Source: Jeotgalibacillus alimentarius (GTDB lineage Bacteria > Bacillota > Bacilli > Bacillales > Jeotgalibacillaceae). From it: a DNA stretch of 64,000 bases. The stretch is taken from assembly GCF_000829445.1 (NCBI RefSeq), contig NZ_JXRQ01000025.1, forward strand, positions 186,001-250,000. The letters are read 5' to 3'. Of this stretch, positions 8,873 through 18,912 are shown in pieces. Each line of letters starts with the position of its first letter. Positions within the stretch are counted from its first letter, which is position 1. The notes under the pieces are model-generated. The model ran no database searches, was not told where the DNA came from, and saw only the letters and a list, made by a program, of their open reading frames with translations. Position numbers and translations under genes: made by a program.

Positions 8873-8903
8873 GAAAAAACAGCCCGTCATCATGACCGGA
8901 CTG
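8873..8903 (-). terminator. Intrinsic terminator of the SLH amidase gene
   Basis: On the minus strand CAGTCCGGTCA pairs with TGACGGGCTG (one wobble and one bulge), followed by TTTTTT (8873-8879 on the plus strand as A-run). Confidence 0.75.
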
Positions 8904-8911
8904 TCTCAATA

Positions 8912-10852
8912 TTACTTAAGGCTATAGTAGTCTACGATTCCTCTGAACACAGCTTCAGCATAAATTTCCATATACTTAGAGCTTGTCAGCTTTGCAAGGT
9001 CAGAAGGGTTTGTCATGAATCCGAGTTCTACAAGGATTGACGGGATATTCTGATTGCGCAGAACGTAGAATGCTTCTGTTTTCACACCGCGATTTTTCAT
9101 ACCTGCACGTGCAACAATTTCTTTTTGCACTTCATTTGCCAGGTGGTAACTTTCAGTTGTGTTGTCATTGTATTGAACATCATAGAAAGTTTCCGCTCCG
9201 GATACAGAACTTGAACCGATCGCGTTAGCGTGAATGCTCACGAAAATCTCACCATAGTTTTTATAAGAAAAATCTACACGATCCTGAAGTGATGGAAATA
9301 CATCACTCGTACGCGTCATTCTTACATCGGCACCAACTGATTTAAGTTTCGCTTCGACGCGGCGTGCTACTTCCAGGTTAATTGCTTTTTCAGTATAACC
9401 GCTTACTGATGCACCAGGATCTGTTGCCCCGTGTCCTGCATCGATGACAATAATACGGTCTTTTAAGATGTTACCTGCATTATTGATCAGCTTCAGATAA
9501 GTTTTATTAACAAAACCAACTTTTCCGCTGCTTGTCTTAATTTCTGCCCAGTAGCCGCTGATTGAAATAACATCAACGCGGTCACCTTGATTTAATACTG
9601 TTACGACCGGATGCGAAACGCCTGCGCCAGCTCTTACATTCAGTGAAGCTACAGTCGCTTTACCTGAAAGTGAAGTTGCCGGTTCCGGTGTTGGTACATT
9701 GATTGTGATGTATCCTTTATGGATGAATGCAGGAAGACCATTGTGTTCAACTCTTACCCAGTCTCCTGTCCCTCCGAACAATGTTACAGTCGTACCGTTT
9801 TTAATTTTCCCTACAACTGTAGCAGATGATGAAGGACCTGAGCGGACATTCAATTCATATGCATCAGTTACACGAGCAGTATCCGTTGGAGAACCAAGTG
9901 CGTCTCCAAGTGTGTCTAAAAATGTTACATAATACTGGTGAACATAAGCCTGTTTTCCATTGAAATCAACTTTTGCCCAGTCGCCGTTAAGGTCATAAAC
10001 GTTTAAGCGATCTCCTTCATCAACAGTACCAAGAATACCATGTGCTGTACCTGGTCCTGAACGGACATTTAAATCATCCTGTTTTACAACAAGTTTTGCA
10101 ATCACAGGATCAGCCGGAGATGGTTCCGGTTCAGGCTGTGGTTCCGGCTCAGGTGTTGGTTCCGGATCCGGAGCTGGGTCAGGTTCTGGTGCCGGCTGAG
10201 GCGCTTCAACTGCAAGCTTATACTCATCATTCAAAGCACGGCTCATAAATGCTGCGAACTGTGCACGGTCAACGTCTGACAACGGTTTGAAAAGATTGTT
10301 ACTGCCGTTAGAGATACCGTTATAGTACAAAGCGTTAATATAAGCGACTGCCCATTCACTCTGGGAAGCATCAGTGAAAACCACCGGCTCCTGAGCTGCT
10401 GCTGCAAAGTCAAGGTCAAACGCTTCTACAATAATCTTACTCATCTGTGCTCTAGACAGATTTGCATTCGGGTTAAAGCTATCATTGCCATCTGTGAAGA
10501 TACCAAGTCTGACAGCTCTTTCAACCCATCCTGATGCCCAGTGATCTGTAGGGACATCGTCAAAAGTGGCAGAAGAAACATTCAGTTCCACGCTGCCGCT
10601 TGCAACAACCAGCATTTTCGCTGCCTGTGCACGCGTTACTTTATTGTTCCATTTGTAAAGTGTGGAACCATTTTCTTCATAGCCGGAAATAACTCCTAAA
10701 CTATGTAAATATTCAATTTCACTTTTCGCCCAAAAATCTGAATCAACATCGCTGAATACGCTGGAGGCTTTTGAAACACTTCCTACTGACAAAGCACTAA
10801 ATACTAAGATAAGAGCCGGAATTAATATCAAAAACCTGCTTACATTTCTCAA
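8912..10852 (-). CDS. SLH-anchored N-acetylmuramoyl-L-alanine amidase (Amidase_3) with three SH3b domains
   Basis: This 646-residue secreted autolysin has a signal peptide (1-30) and three SLH domains (about 32-88, 94-150, 158-212; TRAQ, SRAQ and DRAQ motifs). A Pro-Glu-rich linker (216-248), three bacterial SH3 domains (about 253-458) and a C-terminal Amidase_3 domain follow. Zinc and catalytic residues are visible: H in DAGHG, E in TEKAINLE, H in SIHAN and E in VELGF. It should cut the MurNAc-L-Ala bond of peptidoglycan. The start is a TTG preceded by AAGGAG at an 8-base spacing. A single gene with its own terminator, just downstream of the NAGPA-like gene. Confidence 0.93.
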   Translation of the reverse strand: MRNVSRFLILIPALILVFSALSVGSVSKASSVFSDVDSDFWAKSEIEYLHSLGVISGYEENGSTLYKWNNKVTRAQAAKMLVVASGSVELNVSSATFDDVPTDHWASGWVERAVRLGIFTDGNDSFNPNANLSRAQMSKIIVEAFDLDFAAAAQEPVVFTDASQSEWAVAYINALYYNGISNGSNNLFKPLSDVDRAQFAAFMSRALNDEYKLAVEAPQPAPEPDPAPDPEPTPEPEPQPEPEPSPADPVIAKLVVKQDDLNVRSGPGTAHGILGTVDEGDRLNVYDLNGDWAKVDFNGKQAYVHQYYVTFLDTLGDALGSPTDTARVTDAYELNVRSGPSSSATVVGKIKNGTTVTLFGGTGDWVRVEHNGLPAFIHKGYITINVPTPEPATSLSGKATVASLNVRAGAGVSHPVVTVLNQGDRVDVISISGYWAEIKTSSGKVGFVNKTYLKLINNAGNILKDRIIVIDAGHGATDPGASVSGYTEKAINLEVARRVEAKLKSVGADVRMTRTSDVFPSLQDRVDFSYKNYGEIFVSIHANAIGSSSVSGAETFYDVQYNDNTTESYHLANEVQKEIVARAGMKNRGVKTEAFYVLRNQNIPSILVELGFMTNPSDLAKLTSSKYMEIYAEAVFRGIVDYYSLK

Positions 10853-11042
10853 TCCGCTTTCTCCTTTCGGGGTTTAGTCATCGACTATGGTCATTCTAGC
10901 AAACTATTTTCTTATTGGCTATGACGGATTTGCAGTCTTTTAAAACGATTTTCTATGAATCTAGTTTTATTATCGTTGAAATAGGGTATATGTTTAGCTG
11001 CTATTACGAAAAACAGTGCTATTTTACCATTTTTTGTTTAAA

Positions 11043-11190
11043 CGGCTCACTTCGCTTCAGGCGGACGCTTTCCGCATGAGCCTCTTTTTGGCTCCGGTTC
11101 AATCGTCCCTCCTCGCCGCTTCGCACCTGCGGGGTCTCACCTGTCCGACTTCTCCTGCTGGAGTCGCCGCCTTCCGCTCAGTTCGCCTCT
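11043..11190 (+). repeat. Bacillales-type ~150 bp imperfect palindromic repeat, copy 3
   Basis: It contains GGCGGACGCTTTCCGC, GGGGTCTCACCTGTCC and GGAGTCGCCGCCTTCCGCTC, in the same order and orientation as copy 2. It lies in the gene-free stretch 10853-11254. The rest of that stretch holds the upstream region of the amidase gene, with no clear promoter seen. Confidence 0.8.
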
Positions 11191-11254
11191 AAGTGGTTCT
11201 GTTAGTATAAAACCATCACTACTAGAACATTAGATTTAAAACTCATTAACGTAA

Positions 11255-14002
11255 TCATTCCATCGTCAAAATACGATACATAAACGTACTGAACTGACTG
11301 CGGTTCACTGACTCATTCGGTCTGAAATTATTACCTTCATACGGTACAGTAATACCTGCTTCAGCAAGTGCATGAATTTCTTTATGTGCCCAGAACGATT
11401 CAGGCGCATCATTAATGACCGGCTGGTACATTCCGTCGAATCCATATGCTCTTGTCAGAATGACAGCCATCTGAGCTCTTGTAAGGGATGCAGCCGAGTC
11501 AAACGTGCCGTCTGCTTTACCGCTGATAATGCCTGCATTGGCAGCGGCAGCAATTTCTTTAAAGTAGATATGACTTTCATCAATATCAGTGAAGCCAGGA
11601 TCCACTACATTATCAGTCGGCAGATCCATCATTCTTGTCAGAAGGACAGCTGCATGTGCTCTGCTTAAGGTTGTAACCGGCTTGAATGTTCCATCCTGAT
11701 AACCTGTGATCAGTGAGCGGTCTGTCAGATAACCGATCTGATCTCTCGCCCAGTAATCATTCGGGATATCTCTGAAAAGTGCTTCTGTGTAATCATCGCC
11801 GTATTCAGCTTTCAGGTCATCGAAGTATACGGCTCCTGCACCCTGCTTTGCTGCGTTCGGTTCAGTTACATATAATTGATTCACTTTAATTGGCGCAACT
11901 GCTGAAGCCGGCACTTTTGCTCTGACATATTGCCAGCCTGACCAGTTAAGACCGCCATCTTCTGTGAAGTCAATCGTATATGCCTGTCCTGCTGCATCTG
12001 AAAGTTTTCCTCTCAGCCAGTGGTTATTGCCGTCTCCGTATACCCACATGCCAATGTAACTCGGCTTACCGTCTATTGAGACTGAAGATGCATTTGCATA
12101 TGCGGCTGCAGTACCAGCTTCCCCTTTAGAGAAATCGTACGTCAGCTTAAGTGCTGAACTGCCTTCTCTGACAGGAACAGACACGTTATTTCCCGGGAAA
12201 GAAACAGATGCTTCTGCGCGCGCTGATGATGCTTTCCAGATACTTGCAGATTCAAGTGCATCCAGCTTCTTCGCACCTTCAAATACTTCTACATTGAGGC
12301 TGCCGCTGATGCCTCTGACTGTTGCTTTAATCACAGCTTTACCGGCATTTCCGGCTGTGAATGTTCCATTTGCAGTGATCGAGCCGCTGCCTGACGCTTC
12401 CCAGCTGACAGCTGACGCATCTACCCCTACTGCATTGCCATTCTGGTCAAAACCATTTACTTTAAATGTCTGTTCAGTTCCTGGTGCCATGACTGTTGCA
12501 GTCGGTACGATCTTCACAGTTTTCAGATTGTCTGTCACTTCAACTGAAATACGCTGCGTGACTCCCCGGTAATTTGCAATTATCGTACCGGATCCTTTGT
12601 TTTCCGCAATGAATGTACGTCCTTCGATCCGCCCAATATTACCTTCTAATTCGTATTGAACGTCTTCTTGTTTAAATGCCAGATTGTGACGATTTGAGTC
12701 TGACACATAATTAACCGATAGTTCTGCGCTGCTTCCAAGTGCAACCTTATTCTGACTGATTTTTGCTGACATATATGCCGGGTCTGTATAAGGTGCTTTG
12801 CTGACAGCAGCTAATATAGTAGAAACAGATCTCATATTACCCGTTGGCGTTCTGTTAATCATAGATGGATACGCATTTCCGTATTGTCTCGTAACCATCG
12901 TTGTAGATCCGCCGCCATCAAGATTTAACGCCTGATATGCGCCAATACTGACAAGATACTGTGAAAATTCCGGAAGTGTCATCCCGGCACTTGATGACGT
13001 CGCGTCCACTGTCACAAGTTTTACCTTTTCACCAGTCGCATCTGTCACGACAGCTGTTCTTGAAGTACGCTGTCTGGCACGCGAACTTGCAGGGTCAATC
13101 GTCATATCGGCTTTGCCATTCTGCACGAGCAGCGGACCGCTTCCGATCAGATATTCAGCATTCTTCCACTTATCTTCAACATCCATTTCAAGGGTAATCT
13201 GATCTCCTTTTTCTAAAGATGTATACTGCGATACATTTGTGCCGTGTACAGAGATGACATAACCGTCAGAAGGAATTTTGGTTGAATATGTTCTGCCTGG
13301 AAGCTTAACGTTTTCAACTGTTCCAGTAATTTCTTTACCAAGCTCTCCTCCATTTTCAAGTTTGCCTGATAATCCTTTGACTGTAATTTCAACGCCATGC
13401 TCATTGGCACGCGTTTCATCATAACTCCATGATGGTGTATAAATAATTGTTTCATTTGCTTTCCTGGCTTTATTTACTGAAGAGACAGATAACGTTTTAC
13501 CATTAAATGAAACACTTGAATCATATTTAAAAGTATCAATTTGAGCTTTACCCTGTGCATTCACACCGAATGCAGAAGGAACACTCATATACTCAGCCAT
13601 TCCATCTGATATAACACCATAAGTTGCGACTTTATTATCTTCCGCCACTAAATAAGACGGCATCGCTGTTTCGAAATGAAAGAAAGATGCATTTACTGCA
13701 CCAACCATATGATAGAGATTCTCGGTTTCTCTCGTTGCCTGAGTCTGTACAGTGCCAAGAGAAGTAAGCGGTGATGGTACACCAAGGTCAACACTTATGT
13801 ATGGTGATGACGTATCAATATCCAGAATGTTAGAAACCTGGTTTCTGGCATTCATTGAAAATGAAGACTGGGTATGCTGCACCCCGGGCGTCACTTCATA
13901 TGATGCAGCCTGCGCGTCAGTTGCTGCAGCACCCGCTATGGCTAAGCCGGCTACTATAGCGGCTAAGGGACGAAAAACAGTAGAAAAAGATTTTTGTACC
14001 AT
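11255..14002 (-). CDS. SLH-anchored phosphodiester glycosidase (NAGPA family)
   Basis: This 915-residue secreted protein starts at ATG 14002 (TGGAGG five bases upstream) with a signal peptide ending near ADAQA. The phosphodiester glycosidase (NAGPA) domain spans about residues 60-420; landmarks are GAVNASFF, GSGPLLVQNG, RTAV and NLDGGGSTTM. A Big_2-like Ig domain follows (VSWEASGSGSI...), then a carbohydrate-binding-like beta domain, then three C-terminal SLH domains. NAGPA enzymes remove GlcNAc from GlcNAc-phosphodiesters. A target among phosphodiester-linked wall glycans is an inference. A divergent SLH protease gene starts 225 bases away. Confidence 0.88.
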   Translation of the reverse strand: MVQKSFSTVFRPLAAIVAGLAIAGAAATDAQAASYEVTPGVQHTQSSFSMNARNQVSNILDIDTSSPYISVDLGVPSPLTSLGTVQTQATRETENLYHMVGAVNASFFHFETAMPSYLVAEDNKVATYGVISDGMAEYMSVPSAFGVNAQGKAQIDTFKYDSSVSFNGKTLSVSSVNKARKANETIIYTPSWSYDETRANEHGVEITVKGLSGKLENGGELGKEITGTVENVKLPGRTYSTKIPSDGYVISVHGTNVSQYTSLEKGDQITLEMDVEDKWKNAEYLIGSGPLLVQNGKADMTIDPASSRARQRTSRTAVVTDATGEKVKLVTVDATSSSAGMTLPEFSQYLVSIGAYQALNLDGGGSTTMVTRQYGNAYPSMINRTPTGNMRSVSTILAAVSKAPYTDPAYMSAKISQNKVALGSSAELSVNYVSDSNRHNLAFKQEDVQYELEGNIGRIEGRTFIAENKGSGTIIANYRGVTQRISVEVTDNLKTVKIVPTATVMAPGTEQTFKVNGFDQNGNAVGVDASAVSWEASGSGSITANGTFTAGNAGKAVIKATVRGISGSLNVEVFEGAKKLDALESASIWKASSARAEASVSFPGNNVSVPVREGSSALKLTYDFSKGEAGTAAAYANASSVSIDGKPSYIGMWVYGDGNNHWLRGKLSDAAGQAYTIDFTEDGGLNWSGWQYVRAKVPASAVAPIKVNQLYVTEPNAAKQGAGAVYFDDLKAEYGDDYTEALFRDIPNDYWARDQIGYLTDRSLITGYQDGTFKPVTTLSRAHAAVLLTRMMDLPTDNVVDPGFTDIDESHIYFKEIAAAANAGIISGKADGTFDSAASLTRAQMAVILTRAYGFDGMYQPVINDAPESFWAHKEIHALAEAGITVPYEGNNFRPNESVNRSQFSTFMYRILTME

Positions 14003-14227
14003 GTAAACCTCCAAATGTATTGTCTGAGATGAACTACTAACCTTTTCCATTTTAGTAGATGACTGTTGAAACATCAATGCGATAAAAGACATATTATATG
14101 TTACATTGATATGACTTTGATATTCTTTTGAAATAATTCTGAAATATTTTACGTGTAAATGTCATATATTAAGGGTAAATGCTTTATAATATAGGATAAT
14201 TACACGCAAAAGAACGGAGGTGTCTGC

Positions 14228-16492
14228 GTGACTTTCAGATTAATAGGTTCCATACTCATTTCTGCTCTATTTCTCTCGCTTTTTGCCCCTGCTGTCAGTG
14301 CTTCAGACGAAGAATGGATTCTCTATTTTGACCAGCCCGAACATAAAGAAACAATAAAGACACTGCTTGAAGATCAATTGACAGGAGAACTTCCCCAGTC
14401 ACTTTTAATCTCCGGCCCTGTACCTGAACATCCGCTGATCAAACGTGCTGAGCGCAACGTCTCCAAACAGGCAAACGCAGAAATCACTCCTGATGTTTAC
14501 ATAGACGACCAGTGGGGTCTGTCAGCTGTGAACCAGTCATCTATTCAGGAACTTTATCCAGAAGCAGGTAAGAATCTGTTACAGGATCAGACGCTTATCG
14601 TAAATGAATCAGAAACACGTACAAATAACGGTGAATTTGATGCGCAGACGATCACCTTTTTCCCTGAGCAGAAACTGTCACGCATTTCAGTAGAGATTGA
14701 TGACAGTGAAACACTTTGGGGAATTGAGGCTAAAGATCAAAACGGTGAATTGATCGGGATGAATTATGGAAGGTTTTCAAAGCTCGATTTACTTGTTTCA
14801 AGTGAAGAATCAATTACAGAGATTCACCTGACATTACTTGATGAAAACGAGAATCCTGCTTTATTTAATGTAAAATCACTCATTGGTGTAAATAACCCGG
14901 TCGTCGCAGTACTCGATTCCGGTGTGGCACTTCATGAAGATTTCTGTTCGAACATCCTTTACAGTCTAAGTAAGGATTATACGAAGGAAGCTTATTCATG
15001 GGCACAGGATACTTATGGGCACGGTACACATGTTACCGGCATTTTGGCGTCATGCTATAACAACGGCCTCGGGACATCGGGCGTATTCGGAAATGCACCG
15101 ATTGATATCCTTCCAATGAAAGTCCTCAATAACAGAGGAGCAGGCACTGATTTTGAGATCAGCCAGGCATTATATGATGCGATTGAATTAAATGTCAGCG
15201 CGGTGAACATTAGCATTGCCGGAAAAGGAAAAACGGAGCTGCTTAAAAATGCAGTGATGGAAGCAGCCATTCATGAAATCCCTGTTATTGCGGCCGCAGG
15301 CAACTATAACGCTTCAACAGAAGACGTATACCCTGCTTCTTATCCGACTGTCATTACAGTGAGTGGTGTGAACCAGCAAATGAAAAGAGTCGGCACTTCC
15401 AACTTCGGCTGGGAGGTTGACCTGACCGCACCCGGATTTGAAGTGCTCAGCACTTATATTGACCCTGTCTACCGGAAGATGAACGGTACATCCATGGCTG
15501 CCCCATTTGTAACAGGCGCAGCAGCCCTTATCAAACATCAATATCCTGAAGAATCACTGCTTTCGATCAGACAAAAGCTGTTTGGAAGTTCAAAAGATAT
15601 CATGACTGAAGGATATGACATCTGGTCAGGGAATGGAATCGTTCAGTATCTTCCTGAAGCCTGGGAAAGTACTTCAACTCCAGAGATGGAATGGATGAAT
15701 TACCGTCAGGGTCAACCATACGGCTTAAATGAGTTTCACTTATTGACAGAGGAAAGTCTGAGCGGCAGTCAGCTTCAGGTATTTGTAAATGGTAGCGAGG
15801 CTTATAGTGGTGAGATCAATAACAGCTATCAGTCAATTGAGATTGATGCACCAGTTCAGCCCGCATTTAAATTGTTTACAGCCATTACTGACGGAAACCA
15901 GATTTTGCACCAGGAATATTTGAATCTTGCGCCAAATGCTCAGGCAAGTTTTACATTTAGTGACACCCCTGATGGCTACTGGGCTTACGAAGAAATTATG
16001 CAGGCCAGCTCAACAGGTATCATTAACGGCTATGAAGACAGGACTTTCCGTCCGGATTCGCCAATCAGCAGAAGGCATGCAGCATTGATGATGAATAGAC
16101 TTTTTGAATGGGATACACTCCCTTCGATGCAGTCATCTTTCAAAGATATCGAATCATTCGATTTTATGACAAGGCACTCTATCCTCTCAGCAAGCCATGA
16201 AAACGTGCTTAACGGCTATGAAAATGACCTTTTCAAACCTGGTCAGCAGCTTTCAAGATCACAGATGGCTTTAATTCTGTTTCGCGCGTTACAACTTGAT
16301 GAGACAAATAGTGACATAGATCTATTATTTACAGATGTTTCACCTGAAAATGAAATTTTTTCTGCACTTTCTGCATTAGTTTCAAAAGGAATTGTTACAA
16401 ATCAAACTCAATTCAGACCATATGAATCTATCAGCAGAGCTCAGTTTTCTGCAATGATGACAAGGGCTCAGCAGTATATGAACGCAAATTAA
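14228..16492 (+). CDS. SLH-anchored subtilisin-like serine protease (S8)
   Basis: This 754-residue secreted protease starts at GTG 14228 (GGAGGT six bases upstream) and has a signal peptide to about residue 25. The catalytic triad is visible: D230 in AVLDSG, H265 in GHGTHV and S422 in NGTSMAAP. An insert of about 110 residues between the pro-region and the D box looks like an added beta domain. Three SLH domains end the protein, with NGYEDRTFRPDS, NGYENDLFKPGQ and TQFRPYESISRAQ. It probably processes surface proteins or acts as a feeding protease held at the wall. A TATAAT lies at 14185-14190, without a convincing -35 element. Confidence 0.93.
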   Translation: MTFRLIGSILISALFLSLFAPAVSASDEEWILYFDQPEHKETIKTLLEDQLTGELPQSLLISGPVPEHPLIKRAERNVSKQANAEITPDVYIDDQWGLSAVNQSSIQELYPEAGKNLLQDQTLIVNESETRTNNGEFDAQTITFFPEQKLSRISVEIDDSETLWGIEAKDQNGELIGMNYGRFSKLDLLVSSEESITEIHLTLLDENENPALFNVKSLIGVNNPVVAVLDSGVALHEDFCSNILYSLSKDYTKEAYSWAQDTYGHGTHVTGILASCYNNGLGTSGVFGNAPIDILPMKVLNNRGAGTDFEISQALYDAIELNVSAVNISIAGKGKTELLKNAVMEAAIHEIPVIAAAGNYNASTEDVYPASYPTVITVSGVNQQMKRVGTSNFGWEVDLTAPGFEVLSTYIDPVYRKMNGTSMAAPFVTGAAALIKHQYPEESLLSIRQKLFGSSKDIMTEGYDIWSGNGIVQYLPEAWESTSTPEMEWMNYRQGQPYGLNEFHLLTEESLSGSQLQVFVNGSEAYSGEINNSYQSIEIDAPVQPAFKLFTAITDGNQILHQEYLNLAPNAQASFTFSDTPDGYWAYEEIMQASSTGIINGYEDRTFRPDSPISRRHAALMMNRLFEWDTLPSMQSSFKDIESFDFMTRHSILSASHENVLNGYENDLFKPGQQLSRSQMALILFRALQLDETNSDIDLLFTDVSPENEIFSALSALVSKGIVTNQTQFRPYESISRAQFSAMMTRAQQYMNAN

Positions 16493-16530
16493 GAAGAAGC
16501 CGGTGCACCTGCACCGGCTTCTTCTTTTTC
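16493..16530 (+). terminator. Intrinsic terminator after the SLH subtilase gene
   Basis: A perfect 14-bp stem (16493-16506 with 16511-16524) and a four-base loop is followed by a T-run. It begins directly after the stop codon. Confidence 0.93.
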
Positions 16531-16653
16531 ATTTATGACAGTCTTGCAATCTTTTGTTACATAACTGTAAAACGAAATTTTCAGTTATTATGCTATGATT
16601 TCCCTAGTTGATTTTTTCGAGATTCAGAAACACTACTTTTGGAGGTACGGAAC

Positions 16654-17685
16654 TTGAAGTTATTAAAGAAGACGCTCGTATTACTTTTAGCCCTTACGTT
16701 ACTTATTCCAGCGGCCCTTGACAACAACAGAGCTGAGGCAGCATCTGCATCAGACCTCACGAATTATGCCAAGAGATTCTTAGGAACACCATACGTATAC
16801 GGAGGAGCATCTCCTTCAGGTTTTGACTGCTCAGGTTTTGTTCAGTATGTAATGAAAAACTCAGCAGGCATTTCCGTACCTAGAACATCAAGCGCACAGT
16901 ACGGCGTTGGAACAAGTATTTCAAAATCCAACCTGCAGGCCGGAGATCTAGTATTCTTTAACACTTTCGGAAGCGGTGTGTCACACGTTGGAATTTACAT
17001 AGGTAATTCTAATTTTATTCATGCACACACATACAAAGGTATTAACATTGATTCTATTAACGACCCTTACTACTGGGGATCAAGATATGTAGGCGCTAAG
17101 CGAGTGGGATCATTCGATGGGTCACCTACACAGACTGCACAGGCAGCACCATCTTACTCAGGTATTTATGCTGATATTACAAAAGACTTCTGGGCATATG
17201 ATGATATTGCGTATTTAAAGAAAGAAGGCATTATGTACGGTAAAAACGGCGGAGCTTACTTCCGTCCTTATGAAAACCCTACTCGTGCTGAAGTAGCTTC
17301 ATACCTTGTCGAAGCGCTTGGACTGGCGCGTATTGACACTGCAACACCATTCGGCGATGTTGCTTCAGATTACTGGGCACGCGGCGCAATCAATGCAGTC
17401 AACAAAGCAGGTATTATCACAGGCGATCAGAACGGCAACTTCCGCCCGACTGAAAAGCTTTCAAGAGAGCACATGGCGTTGATCTTTACGAGAGCATTTA
17501 ACCTTAAAGCTGCTTCATCAGAATTAGAGTTTACTGATCTGCCTTCAGATCACTATGCTTATGAAGCAATTCAATCACTTGCAGCATCAGGTATTACAAC
17601 TGGTAAAGCAGACGGTTCATTCGCTCCACGCGAACTTGTAAACCGCAGCCAGCTTGCAGCATTCCTGACTCGCTCACTTAAATAA
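16654..17685 (+). CDS. NlpC/P60 peptidoglycan endopeptidase with C-terminal SLH domains
   Basis: This 343-residue secreted enzyme starts at TTG 16654 (GGAGGT seven bases upstream) and has a signal peptide ending near NRAEA. The NlpC/P60 domain (about 30-145) carries the catalytic Cys in GFDCSGFVQY and His residues in SHVGIYIGN and FIHAHT. Three SLH domains follow (about 175-343; PTRAEV, LSREHM, VNRSQL). It should cleave the D-Glu-gamma-meso-DAP bond in wall peptides. It follows the protease gene, behind a strong terminator, so it is probably a separate transcript; an extended -10 (TATGAT at 16594-16599) precedes it. Confidence 0.93.
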   Translation: MKLLKKTLVLLLALTLLIPAALDNNRAEAASASDLTNYAKRFLGTPYVYGGASPSGFDCSGFVQYVMKNSAGISVPRTSSAQYGVGTSISKSNLQAGDLVFFNTFGSGVSHVGIYIGNSNFIHAHTYKGINIDSINDPYYWGSRYVGAKRVGSFDGSPTQTAQAAPSYSGIYADITKDFWAYDDIAYLKKEGIMYGKNGGAYFRPYENPTRAEVASYLVEALGLARIDTATPFGDVASDYWARGAINAVNKAGIITGDQNGNFRPTEKLSREHMALIFTRAFNLKAASSELEFTDLPSDHYAYEAIQSLAASGITTGKADGSFAPRELVNRSQLAAFLTRSLK

Positions 17686-17699
17686 TGTTATCTCAAAGT

Positions 17700-17738
17700 T
17701 TCATCCGGCTGATTCATTCTTCCGGGTGAAGCTTTTTT
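17700..17738 (+). terminator. Intrinsic terminator after the NlpC/P60 gene
   Basis: TTCATCCGG pairs with CCGGGTGAA (one mismatch), followed by CTTTTTTT. Confidence 0.75.
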
Positions 17739-17753
17739 TATTGAAGAAATACA

Positions 17754-17762
17754 TGTTATAAT
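17754..17762 (+). promoter_or_regulatory. Extended -10 promoter element for the acyltransferase gene
   Basis: TGTTATAAT (an extended TGn plus a perfect -10) lies between the preceding terminator and the TTG start at 17796. No clear -35 is present, as is usual for extended -10 promoters. Confidence 0.5.
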
Positions 17763-17795
17763 GCATTGACATGTTTTGATTGGAGGTTTTTTCCG

Positions 17796-18830
17796 TTGGC
17801 CAGAGAACGTATTGCCGGCATAGACTGGTTAAGGGCTTTTGCCTGTTTGAGCGTTGTGTGGGTACATTCCCTTTCAAGGGCGCTTGTTACTTATGATCTG
17901 CCTGAAGAGTCAGTTGAACTGGCAAAAATGCTTCAGATCGCATTTATCTTTGCAACACCTATGTTTGTCATGATGTCCGAATACATATTAAGCTATTCTT
18001 ACCCTGACCGTGTACCAGGCGGCTTCTGGAAAAAAAGAATTTCTTATATTCTTATTCCCTACTTTACGATCCCATTTATTTATGCCGGGTATTTCGGTTT
18101 GATTGGCACATTTACATGGGAAGCCATTTCTGACCGTGCTTTCAACTTTATCCTGTATGCCAGCTGGCACGGTTATTTTATTCTAATTATTTTCCAATTT
18201 TATGTGCTACATTTTATATTTAACCGGATTCATAAATACTTAAACCCTTATCTGATGATTTCTTTATCAATTTTAATTACAATGGCTTACAACCTGTTTT
18301 TCAAAAACTTCTCTTCTCCGGGCGGCAACTGGGATTTGATCTGGAATCATTATGGGATCATCTTGTTCCCGGGGTGGCTGGCATTCTTTACAGTCGCTTA
18401 TTTTGCCGGGAGATATGCTGCAGAGATTAAGCCTTTCTTAAAGAAGGCTGGCCCGGGTTTTATTATACTGACAATTATCGCCCTCCTTTATTGTATTTAT
18501 AACGTGATGGACGGCCCTACAAGTATTTCATCCCGCAGGAATGATGTATTAATCTATACAATCCTGTTGTTTATGACAGTGCTTTCGTTTTCTATCTACA
18601 TTAAGAAGGTTCCTTACCTGATAAAAGTCATCAGTAAATACTCTTTTGCAATTTACCTGCTTCATATGCTGCTCCTTCAGGTCTACGCAAGGTATGTGCC
18701 ATATGAGCTGTCTGTGATTCCATTTACATTAAGCGTATTTGTGTTTGGTGTGGTGGCAAGTATCGCGATCTCCTGGGTGCTGAAATGGATTCCCGGCTCA
18801 CAATTTTTAATCGGACAGTTGAGAAGATAG
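17796..18830 (+). CDS. Acyltransferase 3 family membrane O-acyltransferase
   Basis: This 344-residue protein has about ten membrane segments and the family's N-terminal signature IAGIDWLRAFACLSVVWVHS, including the conserved histidine. No C-terminal SGNH domain is present, unlike full-length OatA. The start is TTG 17796, nine bases after GGAGG. Such proteins move acyl groups (usually acetyl) across the membrane onto wall glycans. In Bacillus anthracis, O-acetylation of the secondary cell wall polymer affects SLH-protein assembly, so the polymer is a reasonable target here. That target is inferred from context only. The nearby SLH-SGNH hydrolase could be the counteracting or partner esterase. 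Confidence 0.85.
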   Translation: MARERIAGIDWLRAFACLSVVWVHSLSRALVTYDLPEESVELAKMLQIAFIFATPMFVMMSEYILSYSYPDRVPGGFWKKRISYILIPYFTIPFIYAGYFGLIGTFTWEAISDRAFNFILYASWHGYFILIIFQFYVLHFIFNRIHKYLNPYLMISLSILITMAYNLFFKNFSSPGGNWDLIWNHYGIILFPGWLAFFTVAYFAGRYAAEIKPFLKKAGPGFIILTIIALLYCIYNVMDGPTSISSRRNDVLIYTILLFMTVLSFSIYIKKVPYLIKVISKYSFAIYLLHMLLLQVYARYVPYELSVIPFTLSVFVFGVVASIAISWVLKWIPGSQFLIGQLRR

Positions 18831-18864
18831 ACGAGTTTCTACTATTATATATGTGTTTAATTAG

Positions 18865-18901
18865 AAAAAGCTGTGATCAGGATTCTGATCACAGCTTTTT
18901 C
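18865..18901. terminator. Bidirectional terminator between convergent genes
   Basis: AAAAAGCTGTGATCAG pairs perfectly with CTGATCACAGCTTTTT around a four-base loop, with A-run and T-run tails. It serves the acyltransferase (plus) and SGNH (minus) genes. Confidence 0.93.
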
Positions 18902-18912
18902 TGTTTAATTAA

